The notes: generated by a model from the sequence alone, not told the origin. DNA of 64,000 nucleotides from JANMDU01 sp043777675 (GCA_043777675.1 JAYWHR010000047.1:124001-188000), one strand, 5' to 3'; numbered from the stretch's first letter, positions 8,864-18,155 are shown. A program made the numbers and translations.

Positions 8864-10150
8864 ATGCAAGCGTCATTTGAAGCCACCCCCATAGCAGGAA
8901 TCATGGCAATCATGCTCGTGATGATTGTGTTAATCATGATGCTGTATGGCATTCGACACCTTATATTTACAGTGAACCGGCTGGTTGGGCGTCAGCGCCA
9001 CCCATACATCGACATCGCGGTCGCGAACTGGCCGTTGCTGACTGTATACATCGCTGCGCACAACGAAGAAAAAGTAATTGCCGGTTGTATCGAGGCACTT
9101 CTTAATACTGACTATCCAGCAGATCGCCTAAAAATCATCCCGGTTAACGATAGGTCTAGTGACGGGACCGCAGCGATCATCGATCACTACAAGGCCGCGC
9201 ACCCCCATGCTATTTTCCCTTTTCACCGCATCAGCGGAAAAGCCGGAAAATCAGCGGCGCTAAAGGATGCGCTAGTTTTCGCCCAAGGCGACATCGCCAT
9301 CATTTTTGACGCCGACTATGTGCCCGGACGTGGCCTCCTCAAACAACTGGTCGCACCATTTTTTGATCCAGAGGTTGGGGCTGTAATGGGGAGGGTCGTA
9401 CCTGTCAACAGCGGCGCGAATCTTCTCACCCGGTTGTTGGACTTGGAGCGATCAGCAGGATACCAAGTTGATCAACAAGCTCGAATGAACATGAATCTGC
9501 TGCCTCAATATGGTGGCACCGTGGGTGGCATTCGTTTGTCTGCTGTTGAAGCGGTGGGCGGGTGGCACGACGACACATTGGCAGAGGACACTGACATTAC
9601 CTTTCGCCTGATGTTGAGTGGATGGAAGACTGTGTACACCAACCGATCTGAGTGCTACGAGGAAGTGCCTGAGGAATGGGGTGTGCGCATCAAGCAGGTA
9701 TCACGTTGGGCCAAGGGGCACAACCAAGTCATGACGCGTTATTGGTGGCAATTTGCCAGTAGCAAATACCTCAATTTCTCGCAGCGAATCGATGGCTTGC
9801 TTCTGCTGTTTGTTTTTGTGATACCGCTGATTATGTTGACGGGCTGGTTATTAGCTCTGGCTTTATATTTCTTGAATGCCAGCACATTGGTATCGGTTTT
9901 ATTACCAGTTCTTGCATTAACGATCTATGGAACGCTGGGTAATTTTGCGGCTTTCTTTGAGATTGTGGTAGCGGTTCTGATTGATGGAAATCGTCGGCGC
10001 TTGCGACTGCTGCCGTTCAATATGTTGGGATTCTTGGTTAGCTTGTTTGCGATTTCAGGCGCAGTATGGAGCCAGATGCTAGACAGCGTATTCAAGCGCG
10101 AAATGGTTTGGGACAAAACCGTACGTTATCGACAAGGGCCTGCCAAATGA
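8864..10150 (+). CDS. Processive membrane glycosyltransferase, family 2
   Basis: 428 residues with one N-terminal membrane helix (about 13-33), a cytoplasmic GT2 domain and three or four C-terminal helices (about 310-410). The processive synthase residues are in place: NDRSSDGT (95-102), DAD (149-151), ED (241-242) and QVSRW (278-282), as in cellulose, hyaluronan and poly-GlcNAc synthases. AAGGA nine bases before the ATG supports the start. It should polymerise a nucleotide sugar and move the chain across the inner membrane. With wecB just upstream, a GlcNAc or ManNAc polymer is the best guess. The stop overlaps the next gene by ATGA. Confidence 0.88.
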   Translation: MQASFEATPIAGIMAIMLVMIVLIMMLYGIRHLIFTVNRLVGRQRHPYIDIAVANWPLLTVYIAAHNEEKVIAGCIEALLNTDYPADRLKIIPVNDRSSDGTAAIIDHYKAAHPHAIFPFHRISGKAGKSAALKDALVFAQGDIAIIFDADYVPGRGLLKQLVAPFFDPEVGAVMGRVVPVNSGANLLTRLLDLERSAGYQVDQQARMNMNLLPQYGGTVGGIRLSAVEAVGGWHDDTLAEDTDITFRLMLSGWKTVYTNRSECYEEVPEEWGVRIKQVSRWAKGHNQVMTRYWWQFASSKYLNFSQRIDGLLLLFVFVIPLIMLTGWLLALALYFLNASTLVSVLLPVLALTIYGTLGNFAAFFEIVVAVLIDGNRRRLRLLPFNMLGFLVSLFAISGAVWSQMLDSVFKREMVWDKTVRYRQGPAK

Positions 10151-11190
10151 CCACCGACAACTCTATGACCTATCTTCTCTTTGTGTTGGTGTGCCTGATG
10201 TTGCTCACCGCTCCGTTTGTGCCAGCATTGCGCGAGTGGTTGAAACCAACCGATATCGCCGCATTGCGAGTCTTGCCCGACTACAGCAATGACATCGACC
10301 ATTTTGCTCGCCGCTTACATGCGGATGCGCAAGCTCGGTTGGGTACAGGGCCTTCCACTGGGTTTGAAGAATTCTCTATCGTCACTGCGCCAAGCACGCA
10401 ACCGGACTGGGCTGGATCGACAGGTCGTTTGCTAGTCAAGTTTGACATAGACGTAGCACATCCTATCAATTGCATTCAACCGTTGTATGTACAGGGCTCG
10501 ATTAGAGCAGGCGCAGACTCAGCGTTCACAGCCCTCTACGCTACTGGCGATATAGATTTAGGCCCCCGCAGCATGCTCAAAGATTGGGCTCATGCGGATG
10601 GAACGCTGAGGATCAATGGATACGGTGCTGCATTGCGTCGCATCTCTGCTGGGCATGCCATCGAACTGGGACACGAAACTTGGTTTGAACGACTGCAGGC
10701 TCCGTCGCTAAGATTTGGTCATTTGACGCACCACAATACCGCGTTAGAACCGCCGCCGAGGATCGCAGCAAGCTTGGCTGATTTACCAAACGTTATTGTC
10801 CAAGCACCCGATGTGTATATGGTTCGTGGCGATTGCAATCTTCCTGCAGGTAGGAGTTATGTTGGCTCATTGATCGTGACCGGATTTTTGGTCATCGGTA
10901 AAGGTAGTGCTTTAAGTGGCAGTATAAAAGCGCGTGAAGGCGTCAGCATCGGTACGGGCTGTGAAATTCTAGGGGCGATTACATGCGATACCCGCATCTA
11001 CGTTTTCGCAAGGGCTACCGTGATGGGTCCGATAGTCTCGGAAAGTGACATCCTGATCGGTGCAGATGCACAGATTGGGTCTATTAGTGCACCAACGACG
11101 GTGACTGCAGAAAACATCATTATCGAAACGGGTGTTGAAGTGCACGGCGCAGTTTGGGCGCACGATATTGGAATGGTTAAAGCACCATGA
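10147..11190 (+). CDS. Bactofilin-like membrane-anchored polymer-forming protein
   Basis: 347 residues from an ATG overlapping the synthase stop. One membrane helix at about 8-25 is followed by a soluble region; the C-terminal ~110 residues (GKGSALSGSIKAREGVSIGTG and on) show the regular short-strand spacing of a right-handed beta-helix as in bactofilins. Bactofilins polymerise under the membrane and can organise envelope enzymes. The position inside a polysaccharide operon, coupled to the synthase, suggests it scaffolds or localises the synthesis machine; that is inference. The region between the helix and the beta-helix is not recognised. Confidence 0.65.
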   Translation: MTTDNSMTYLLFVLVCLMLLTAPFVPALREWLKPTDIAALRVLPDYSNDIDHFARRLHADAQARLGTGPSTGFEEFSIVTAPSTQPDWAGSTGRLLVKFDIDVAHPINCIQPLYVQGSIRAGADSAFTALYATGDIDLGPRSMLKDWAHADGTLRINGYGAALRRISAGHAIELGHETWFERLQAPSLRFGHLTHHNTALEPPPRIAASLADLPNVIVQAPDVYMVRGDCNLPAGRSYVGSLIVTGFLVIGKGSALSGSIKAREGVSIGTGCEILGAITCDTRIYVFARATVMGPIVSESDILIGADAQIGSISAPTTVTAENIIIETGVEVHGAVWAHDIGMVKAP

Positions 11191-12170
11191 AGACACTCAT
11201 CTGTACCTTCGCTTTTTTCGTATGCAGTTGCTTGTTCACCAACGCAACAGCAAAAAAGCCTGAGCTCGACTTAACGGGCTATGTTTCTGACGGTGGCGCT
11301 ATCACCGTGTTGCACAAGGGCGACTCCCTCGATCCGTACTTCGCCATGCAGGCGCTGTTGATGGCACACGAAAATGGCTGGGATATCACAGCACCGGCTG
11401 GCCGTTTTGCCCAATGGCTTGTCCCTCGGCAAAAGCCAGACGGTACCTTCGACCGCTTTTGTCGCAGCGCCGCTGCGCCTGCGTGGATATCCTGCAAAAC
11501 CTCCGATGCAGATGACTCTCTGTTGGCTCTGTGGCTCAAACTTCTAGAAACTCAGCCCAATGCTGTAGCTCAAGATGCACGTCTTCAGCAAAGTGTGCTA
11601 CGAAGCAAAGCTGCTTTGGCGCATTTATACCAACCCTCACAGGGAATCTACATGGTATCGCCTGTTGTTTTACATGGCCTGTTCATGGACAACTTGGAGG
11701 TGTGGTCGTACAAAGTTCATCGCTCGGGTGCACCTAGGGATGCCGACACGCAAAAATTGGCGCAGGCAATACGCGCCACCTTCTGGGACCCAGCGAACCA
11801 AGTTTTCAGGGTTTCAACGCAAATGGAGCAACAAGCGTTGAAACCCACTTTTTATCCTCACCACGTAGCACAGATCTTCCCGCTATTGGTCGATTTTCCG
11901 CAAATGCAAGGGGGCGCAAAACAGCACTACAAGCGCTGGATGGCGGCGCACCGTGATGAATGGCTCAGTCAAGGTAAAGCTGACTACCCATGGGGTCTGA
12001 TTGCCGTGCTGGCTCTGCGGCAGAACGATAGCTTCAGTGCACGATGCTGGTTACGCGAAGCGGCCAACTTGCGACATTCTGATCGATGGGCGATCACCGA
12101 TGAAGTGGCCTATCAAATTATCGTAGACCGCAAATTGCGACCCGCAGCACCTCAAATCAACTGTAAATGA
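11187..12170 (+). CDS. Secreted protein, possible (alpha/alpha)6-barrel glycosidase or lyase
   Basis: 327 residues with a signal peptide (positive start, hydrophobic stretch to about 18, cleavage near NATA-KK). Repeated amphipathic helices with DGTFDRFC (about 92-99) and a DADDS motif (about 111-115) recall six-hairpin barrels such as GH8 or polysaccharide lyases; synthase operons for cellulose also carry a periplasmic GH8. The start overlaps the previous stop by ATGA. I do not recognise a specific family, and the catalytic acids are a guess. Confidence 0.5.
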   Translation: MKTLICTFAFFVCSCLFTNATAKKPELDLTGYVSDGGAITVLHKGDSLDPYFAMQALLMAHENGWDITAPAGRFAQWLVPRQKPDGTFDRFCRSAAAPAWISCKTSDADDSLLALWLKLLETQPNAVAQDARLQQSVLRSKAALAHLYQPSQGIYMVSPVVLHGLFMDNLEVWSYKVHRSGAPRDADTQKLAQAIRATFWDPANQVFRVSTQMEQQALKPTFYPHHVAQIFPLLVDFPQMQGGAKQHYKRWMAAHRDEWLSQGKADYPWGLIAVLALRQNDSFSARCWLREAANLRHSDRWAITDEVAYQIIVDRKLRPAAPQINCK

Positions 12171-12185
12171 ACCGGAGTATTTATC

Positions 12186-12992
12186 TTGCACAAACAACAA
12201 CTGCTCATCCTTGCCGCACTCGCCATTCCGCTGACTGCAATCGCGCAGCAGACGCCAACGATTGTTGAGAAAGAATCCACATCCAGCGAAGTTCGCAATT
12301 TGGAGATCAGCGTAGGCAGTCAAGAATTAAGCAATGGCTTTGGCCGTTGGCATGACGCTACCTTACGCGGAGCCTATGGTTTAGGCCCGCACACGCTTCA
12401 GGGGGAGCTTTCAGCCCATCGTCGATTTGGAGAAAATGGTGCTTTTATTGGGTTGCGCGATACCTACGACTTCAGCCCTGATTGGTTCGGCTCGTTAGCG
12501 GTTGGCTTCGGCGACGGTGTCTTTTACTTGCCTAAATATCGCGTGGACGCCTCAGTCAGTCGCAAGTGGTTAGCACAACGCAATTTGGTGACAACTCTAG
12601 GTATTGGCTACTACTCCGCGCCAAATGGCAGCTCTGACCGCAGCTCTTCTCTCGGCGTGACTTACTATTTTGAAGCTCCATGGATTCTCGAAGCTGGCCT
12701 TCGACTGAACAGCAGTGATCCCGGCAGCATCGACACGCGCCAGCAGTTTGTCGCTTTGACATGGGGTAGAAACCGTCAAGACTTAATCAGTGCGCGTTAT
12801 GGCTGGGGCGGCGAGGGATACTTGGCGGTAGCCGCCAACGCGCAATTGGTGAATTTTCAAAGTCGTGAAGCATCTCTGAGTTGGCGTCACTGGTTGACGC
12901 AGGATACAGGCGTTGTGTTGGGTGTTCACCGATACACCAACCCTTCTTACCGACGCAGCGGTATCCAGCTCGGTCTATTCCATGATTTTTGA
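12186..12992 (+). CDS. YaiO-like outer-membrane beta-barrel protein
   Basis: 268 residues with a signal peptide (cleavage near AIAQ-QT), alternating-residue strands with many aromatic and glycine residues, and a terminal phenylalanine (HDF) as needed for BAM-dependent insertion. The early NLEISVGSQELSNGFG-WHDA segment resembles YaiO-family barrels. The start is TTG at 12186 with GGAG nine bases ahead. In this operon the barrel may be the exit channel or a partner for the polymer. There is no TPR domain, unlike many longer export porins. Confidence 0.72.
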   Translation: MHKQQLLILAALAIPLTAIAQQTPTIVEKESTSSEVRNLEISVGSQELSNGFGRWHDATLRGAYGLGPHTLQGELSAHRRFGENGAFIGLRDTYDFSPDWFGSLAVGFGDGVFYLPKYRVDASVSRKWLAQRNLVTTLGIGYYSAPNGSSDRSSSLGVTYYFEAPWILEAGLRLNSSDPGSIDTRQQFVALTWGRNRQDLISARYGWGGEGYLAVAANAQLVNFQSREASLSWRHWLTQDTGVVLGVHRYTNPSYRRSGIQLGLFHDF

Positions 12993-13001
12993 GTGCGCAG
13001 C

Positions 13002-13841
13002 ATGAATTCCAAAATCATCACCGTTTCGCAAGAATCTCGGCTACACGACCAAGCGTTTCATGAGACTTTCCAAGCTGTGAAAGCCATGAAGAGCAGACAT
13101 GTGCAGCTACGGCCGCATCGATCCATGACGCCGATGAAAGTCACGCCGTGGTTGATGATTCAAGCCATCGGATTGCCAATTGTGTTGTGCGCATTACTTT
13201 GGTGGGCAAAGCCCACCATCATTGAATTTTGGCAGGGCTGCATCGAACTGTGGGCTGGCAGCTTGGGGCTTCCTCTGCTGTTGATAGATGGCATGGGCAA
13301 CGAAATAAGTTTAGGCGCAACACCGGTATCTGGCTGGTCAGACACCCCTCTGCCGGGGCGGGCCACCATGCTGATAACGGCAGTCCTCACTTTAGCTGCT
13401 TTAGTGCTTTCACTGGTTATGAAGGGCGCGATGCTACCCTTGAAATATCCGTTGCGCATTATGAGCGTGATTCAAGCCGCTGCGCTGGTGTATTTTGCAC
13501 TTAACCCGACTAGCTTTCCTTACAGCATCACGCGCCATAGCCAAGAACTCATCAACATCGGCTACGTGGGCATCCTAGCCACACCTGTCATGCTAGGAGT
13601 AGGCTATTACATTTTGAACCAGCGCATTCTAATCAAGCTGATGTATACCACGCTAATCATCATGTTCTTGCTCATCATGGTGCCGCATCAGGTCATCATG
13701 CACGCGCTGATTTTGCAGAACTTTTCAGTTTTGTTTATGCCAGTGCTCTATATTTGCTTTGGAGCAGTTTTTAATGCCATCGTGTTTATTGCTTTATATT
13801 CTTGGGCCGCCAGCAATGCGCCGCCTCATGCGACGCTTTGA
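13002..13841 (+). CDS. Integral membrane protein of unknown family
   Basis: 279 residues from the ATG at 13002 (a GTG at 12993 directly after the previous stop is possible). A basic N-terminal stretch of about 40 residues is followed by about six membrane helices (near 43-67, 125-143, 152-170, 184-205, 208-236, 240-272) with a periplasmic or cytoplasmic loop of about 50 residues after the first helix. It is the last gene of the polysaccharide operon. I cannot assign a family; a role as transport or accessory membrane subunit is inferred only from position. Confidence 0.7.
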   Translation: MNSKIITVSQESRLHDQAFHETFQAVKAMKSRHVQLRPHRSMTPMKVTPWLMIQAIGLPIVLCALLWWAKPTIIEFWQGCIELWAGSLGLPLLLIDGMGNEISLGATPVSGWSDTPLPGRATMLITAVLTLAALVLSLVMKGAMLPLKYPLRIMSVIQAAALVYFALNPTSFPYSITRHSQELINIGYVGILATPVMLGVGYYILNQRILIKLMYTTLIIMFLLIMVPHQVIMHALILQNFSVLFMPVLYICFGAVFNAIVFIALYSWAASNAPPHATL

Positions 13842-13887
13842 TCAGCGCTAAAGCTGAGCGTTATGGCATCTTAGCTACATCGTTTTT

Positions 13888-14577
13888 TTAAAGCATGTCT
13901 GTATAAGTTTTTTGATCTTCTGCATAGCAGCCGCAGGAAGCTTCCTCCAGCCCCTTACGATTGAGCACTGAAAGCCTGCCTCTGCTGTAGCTGATGAGCC
14001 CAGCACGTTGTAGCGCACCAGCCGCTGCTGTAATTCCTACTCTTCTCACCCCCAACATATATGCTAAAAATTCTTGCGTTACATCAAAGCTGCTGTTTTG
14101 AGAGCGATCTTGACTCATGAGAAGCCAACGCGCCAAGCGTGGACCGATTTGATGAAAACGTGCGCATGCCGTCGATTCTGCCAACTGCGACATCAGCACA
14201 TACAGGTAGCGGTTGAGCTCGCTTTGTAAAGCTGGGCTCGCTGCGAGCTCAACTTTGAAAGCGCGTGTATCAATTCGCCACGCTTGCCCTGCTCCTTGTA
14301 CTAGCGCATGCAGTGGGGCGATATTTACGCCTAAAGCGAGTTGCACACCCAACATGCCTTCGCGCCCCACCATGCCAACCTCTACGCCCGGGCTGCCCTT
14401 GACCACAGCAATCAAGGAGATAAAACCTTGAATCGGAAAGTAAACGTACTTGGTAGGTTTGCCTGGTTCACACAACACTTCTGCGAGCTTGAGTTCGACA
14501 ACTTCGCACTCGGCTGTGAAACGGATCCTATCTTTGCGAGGGAGCAAGTCAACGAGATAATTTGAGTGAGCGGTCAT
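13888..14577 (-). CDS. Crp/Fnr-family transcription regulator
   Basis: 229 residues from the ATG at 14577; the frame is open to 14709 but the extra part has no family features. An N-terminal cyclic-nucleotide-binding-like barrel (YFPIQGFISLIAVV around 53-66) precedes a winged HTH (QEFLAYMLGVRRVGITAAAGAL). The canonical phosphate-cassette arginine pattern is absent, so the ligand is unclear. It ends with a C-x-C-Y motif shared with two other regulators in this window (ending at 14743 and 44136). The upstream regulator gene lies 165 bases away on the same strand. Confidence 0.85.
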   Translation of the reverse strand: MTAHSNYLVDLLPRKDRIRFTAECEVVELKLAEVLCEPGKPTKYVYFPIQGFISLIAVVKGSPGVEVGMVGREGMLGVQLALGVNIAPLHALVQGAGQAWRIDTRAFKVELAASPALQSELNRYLYVLMSQLAESTACARFHQIGPRLARWLLMSQDRSQNSSFDVTQEFLAYMLGVRRVGITAAAGALQRAGLISYSRGRLSVLNRKGLEEASCGCYAEDQKTYTDML

Positions 14578-14742
14578 AAAAAGAAAGCTGTTTACCTGCC
14601 TGCCTTCAGGGGGAAGGAACAAGCCGAATCTGTGTTGGCTGTTTGACTTCCGTCTTTTTATGCCAAAAACACTGAAGTAGCGTACCGTAAACGCAACACC
14701 TTCATCCACCTGTACCGAACATAAGGTGTGTAAATTTTTGGA

Positions 14743-15468
14743 TCAAATCGGTATTGTTTTGGGTACTACGCGATCGTATTCTCTTTTCACGACGCCATAG
14801 CATTCGCAGGTGCGCTTTTCCAAGCCCGGCCGATTCAACACGTTAATTCTCCCCCGGGCGTACTTGATCATCCCAGCACTTTGCAGCTTCAAAGCAGCTT
14901 CAGTCACACTCTCGCGGCGCACACCCAGCATATTGGCAATAAGCTCCTGTGTTATCACCAGTTCATTGCTCTCTTGTCTGTCTAGGTTAAACAGAAGCCA
15001 CCTGCAAAGTTGTTGATCCAAAGTGTGATGCCGATTGCAAACAGCGGTTTGTGCCATGTGCGTGATGAGCGCTTGGGTATAGCGCAGCAACAAATGCAAG
15101 AGCGGGCCACCTCTATCAAACTCAGCTTTGAGTGCCGCAGCGTTGAGCCGAAAACCGTGGCCCTTACTTTGCACCAACCCGCGGCTGGGCGTTGAGCCGC
15201 TACCCATAAACAGCGATACACCCACCACGCCTTCATTACCCACTACAGCAATCTCAGCAGATGAACCATTTTCCATCACGTATAACAGGGATACGATTGC
15301 CGTGGTGGGAAAGTAAACATGGTTGATCGTTTTTCCTGATTCATAAAGTACATACCCGAGAGGCAATTCAATAGATTCAAGCTGAGATTGCCAGCGATGC
15401 CAATCTTGGACAGACAAGGCAGAAAGCAGGCGGTTTTTCTTTGGGTTATAGTCCATTGGTAAACTCAT
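14743..15468 (-). CDS. Crp/Fnr-family transcription regulator
   Basis: 241 residues: cNMP-like beta barrel (YFPTTAIVSLLYVMENG around 52-68), dimer helix and winged HTH (ITQELIANMLGVRRESVTEA), then the C-terminal C-E-C-Y motif. It is more similar to the regulator at 43402 than to its neighbour at 13888 by eye, for example in SAEIAVVGNEG-VGVSLFMG. The perfect TGTTCGTTAGCGAACA palindrome about 150 bases upstream suggests autoregulation. The exopolysaccharide operon and the GGDEF-EAL gene carry the same type of site and are plausible targets. Confidence 0.87.
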   Translation of the reverse strand: MSLPMDYNPKKNRLLSALSVQDWHRWQSQLESIELPLGYVLYESGKTINHVYFPTTAIVSLLYVMENGSSAEIAVVGNEGVVGVSLFMGSGSTPSRGLVQSKGHGFRLNAAALKAEFDRGGPLLHLLLRYTQALITHMAQTAVCNRHHTLDQQLCRWLLFNLDRQESNELVITQELIANMLGVRRESVTEAALKLQSAGMIKYARGRINVLNRPGLEKRTCECYGVVKREYDRVVPKTIPI

Positions 15469-15613
15469 GCTTACCTGCTGAGTGGTGTAGTGCTATGGGG
15501 ATTGCGAAGGCGTCATCATCAATAAATACTCATGCAAAACGATATATAAACTTCAAAAAATATATAGCCTCATCAATTGATGAAAAAGCATATATTTTTT
15601 CTAAATTAAACTG

Positions 15614-15629
15614 TGTTCGTTAGCGAACA
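15614..15629. promoter_or_regulatory. Palindromic operator candidate, perfect consensus
   Basis: TGTTCGTTAGCGAACA, palindromic except for the two N positions beside the central TA. It lies 145-160 bases before the Crp/Fnr start at 15468, consistent with autoregulation. Confidence 0.6.
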
Positions 15630-15683
15630 AAGTAGCGGTTATTTAGAGCAATGTCTATCTTTTACATCTGTCTTATTCAAATG

Positions 15684-15699
15684 TATTCGCCGGCGCACA
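15684..15699. promoter_or_regulatory. Palindromic operator candidate, weaker copy
   Basis: TATTCGCCGGCGCACA departs from the consensus at position 2 and at the central TA. It lies 70 bases from the perfect copy, which may indicate a paired operator. Confidence 0.4.
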
Positions 15700-15821
15700 T
15701 ACTTAGTAGACTCTGAACAAACCCACCAAATTCGATGTGACGATGGCGCGAGGCAAAGCTTGGTTCACTCTGAGCGTTCCTGAGATTATTTGAATACTTG
15801 GAACAAATCCCAGCATCGCGT

Positions 15822-16184
15822 TCAGTGCCTTGAAGTGATTTCATCGATCACGGCTTGAAAATCTTCAACCTCGAAGGGTTTTTCCAGTGAGCGCACGTTG
15901 ACGCCGAAGGTCGTGAGATCTTCAGGCAGCGCATAGCCCGAACACAAAATGACCCACTGCTGGGGTTGCGTCGCCAAGATGCGTCGGATCAAATCAGTTC
16001 CTGACATGCCGGGCAAACTAAGGTCTGTCACCACCAGTTGGAACGCGCCTTTTGCGTAAACATCCCAAGCCGCTTCAGCGCAGGAGCAAGCCAACACTTC
16101 GTGGCCGTTAGTTTGCAACAATTCAGTGATCGCCTCACGAACTGCAAGCTTGTCCTCTACGTACAAGATTTTGAAGAATGTCAT
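15822..16184 (-). CDS. Stand-alone CheY-like receiver protein
   Basis: 120 residues, a receiver domain only. The phosphoacceptor is D54 (VVTDLSLPG), the acid pocket E10/D11, the switch serine S82 and the conserved lysine K102 (EKPF). There is no output domain, so it must act by binding a partner. It starts 30 bases after the stop of the copper-oxidase gene on the same strand and is probably cotranscribed with it; no kinase gene is nearby. Confidence 0.88.
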   Translation of the reverse strand: MTFFKILYVEDKLAVREAITELLQTNGHEVLACSCAEAAWDVYAKGAFQLVVTDLSLPGMSGTDLIRRILATQPQQWVILCSGYALPEDLTTFGVNVRSLEKPFEVEDFQAVIDEITSRH

Positions 16185-16214
16185 CGGTAGGATTTTGTTA
16201 TCTGTAGCGCCTTT

Positions 16215-18155
16215 TCAGCCGATGCGCACAAACCTTGCCACCGATGGAATGCCCTCCGAATCAAGCACGAACAACATGTAGTATCCCGGCGGCACGAGGG
16301 CACTTGAAGCGGGCACGGTGGCCGTCAGGCCGTTGGTGTTCGTCTGCACCTTGAGCTTGATGGCGCGCTGATGCATGTCGTTGCTGTGTGTGGTGGCGCC
16401 AGGTGCGACCAGCATGGCGCTGACCATGCCACTGCGGTCGGTAGACACGGTGAACGATTGGCTATAGGTGAGTGAGGAAGGCGCGGCGGTGATCACTGGC
16501 TGTGGCCCCTTGAACAAATAGGGTGGTGAATACACCTGCACCTTGTGCTGAAAGGCAGCCTGTGCCGAATAGTCCATGTCGTCTTGCGAGAGCATCACGG
16601 TGGCATCTGGCAAAAGAATAGCAGTGGAATGGTAGGCGGCTTGGATCGTGTGCGGTGCTAAGTTGCGCCAAACTCCCGTGGTGTCGCTGATCTGCTTGGT
16701 ATAGAGCTCGGTGCTGAATTCAGGATCCTCGTAGCCGTAGATGCCCCGGTTGCCGCCGACGGTCAACATCGTGCCATCTGGCAGGATCACCGTGTTGGCG
16801 TTATGCCGTGGCGTTTGCCATTTCGGATAAGGCTTCCAACCAGCGGAGGGGTTGAAGCCGTCTAGCCACTCATTCGCGGCCAATGGCATGTTAACGGAGG
16901 GCGGGTTGTAATCATGCCCACCTGCGACCATGATGGTTTGCTTCATCGGTGTGACTGCTGCATCCGTGTAAGAAACTCCGTTGCCCAAGTAATAATGATC
17001 GTTGTTCATGCGCGGCAAACTGCTCCAATTCCAAGTGGCTGGATCGAGCTGAAAGCTACTGGCAGCACTGGGCCCAGCTTCTAGCATCCTGCCGCTTGGT
17101 AACAGAAATTGCAGCGGATACAGGCCTGACGAGTCGTGCGTGGAGACCGCCCGGATCGTGCCTATGCCGTCAATGTTGGGGTCAGGCGTCAAGACTTCGA
17201 CCACGTTGTTGATCGCATTGCTTCCGGTCTCGTCGATGCCGCTGGTGATCACCACGCGGTTGTCGGCAAGTTGGGTCACGGTCGGGTACCAGCGGCCGCG
17301 TTGCATATTGGGTTGCTTGGCCCAAGTCTCGGTATAAGGATTGAAAGTGTAGTTGGTCAGTGTGCCCTTCCAGCTTCCCGTGCCGGCTGGGGCATTAGGG
17401 TCGGGATAACCGAGGTTGCCGCCTGCCACATAAACACGACCATCGGCGAGAATCGTTTGGCCGGCGCACCAGATATTTTCTGGAGGGGCGATGTTGTAGC
17501 CTAAGCGCGTCTTGGGATCCCAAATGTAGCCGACGCCATTTTGGGCATTAGCCGGATTGTGATAATCGACCGGATCGTACGACCAGAACATCACTTTACC
17601 GGTATGCAAAAGCACCGCCGTCACACCCACTACCGGGACAATAAATGGATCACTCCAGCGACCCATGGTGAGTGGGTCTAGCGCCGGGGCTTGAGCTAGC
17701 GCCAATCTCATGGGCGATGCAAGGAGCGGCGTGGCGATGTCGCGCAACTGGCTCACATTGGAATCTTTGCTATTTTTCGAATGACGTTTAATAAACTCTT
17801 TTTTTATGGCTTCGTCATCTTCGAGCGTTTGCGCGGCGGACTTGACATTCTCCACTTTCGGCACCTTCCGTACGCCCTTTTCAACCTCACACTGCACAAA
17901 GCGCATGCGTACATGCTGATCCGCGTGGCGCTGGCCGAGTTGGTCTATTTCTTGTTTGTGCTTTTTCGACTCCAATTCTGCAGGCTGACAGGCGCGCGGG
18001 CCCGTGGGATGCTGCGCATGAGCAGCACCGCGACTTCTTATCTTGGAATCATTGGCTGACTCTGCGAAGGCCATTGGCCCCGCCGCCACGTTAACAAACA
18101 AAAGCGCAGATGCAAAAGCTACTGGAGCTTGTGCAAATTTTGATAAATGCAACAT
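16215..18155 (-). CDS. Secreted copper radical oxidase, galactose/glyoxal oxidase type (AA5-like)
   Basis: 646 residues from the ATG at 18155, which has AAGGA seven bases upstream (an ATG at 18170 adds five residues). A signal peptide ends near MAFA-ES. After a basic linker come Kelch-like repeats and a C-terminal DUF1929-type domain. Copper-radical residues are visible: Cys near 230 (IWCAGQT), Tyr near 290 (RGRWYPT) that would form the Cys-Tyr cofactor, Tyr-His near 508-509 (AAYHST) and His near 590 (TTHSND). Such enzymes oxidise alcohols or aldehydes and release hydrogen peroxide. The spacing is that of glyoxal oxidases rather than galactose oxidase, but the substrate is unknown. A receiver gene follows 30 bases downstream. 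Confidence 0.85.
   Translation of the reverse strand: MLHLSKFAQAPVAFASALLFVNVAAGPMAFAESANDSKIRSRGAAHAQHPTGPRACQPAELESKKHKQEIDQLGQRHADQHVRMRFVQCEVEKGVRKVPKVENVKSAAQTLEDDEAIKKEFIKRHSKNSKDSNVSQLRDIATPLLASPMRLALAQAPALDPLTMGRWSDPFIVPVVGVTAVLLHTGKVMFWSYDPVDYHNPANAQNGVGYIWDPKTRLGYNIAPPENIWCAGQTILADGRVYVAGGNLGYPDPNAPAGTGSWKGTLTNYTFNPYTETWAKQPNMQRGRWYPTVTQLADNRVVITSGIDETGSNAINNVVEVLTPDPNIDGIGTIRAVSTHDSSGLYPLQFLLPSGRMLEAGPSAASSFQLDPATWNWSSLPRMNNDHYYLGNGVSYTDAAVTPMKQTIMVAGGHDYNPPSVNMPLAANEWLDGFNPSAGWKPYPKWQTPRHNANTVILPDGTMLTVGGNRGIYGYEDPEFSTELYTKQISDTTGVWRNLAPHTIQAAYHSTAILLPDATVMLSQDDMDYSAQAAFQHKVQVYSPPYLFKGPQPVITAAPSSLTYSQSFTVSTDRSGMVSAMLVAPGATTHSNDMHQRAIKLKVQTNTNGLTATVPASSALVPPGYYMLFVLDSEGIPSVARFVRIG

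Larger units (their letters stand above)
15469..15821. other. AT-rich regulatory region without a gene
   Basis: 353 bases between the Crp/Fnr start and the receiver gene end. It is AT-rich in 15530-15610 and holds two palindromic operator candidates (15614 and 15684). No coding frame with a ribosome site was seen. Confidence 0.5.

Noticed and set aside
13842..13887. Possible terminator after the polysaccharide operon
   Set aside because: The hairpin TCAGC/GCTGA is only five pairs and the T-run is more than 20 bases away.
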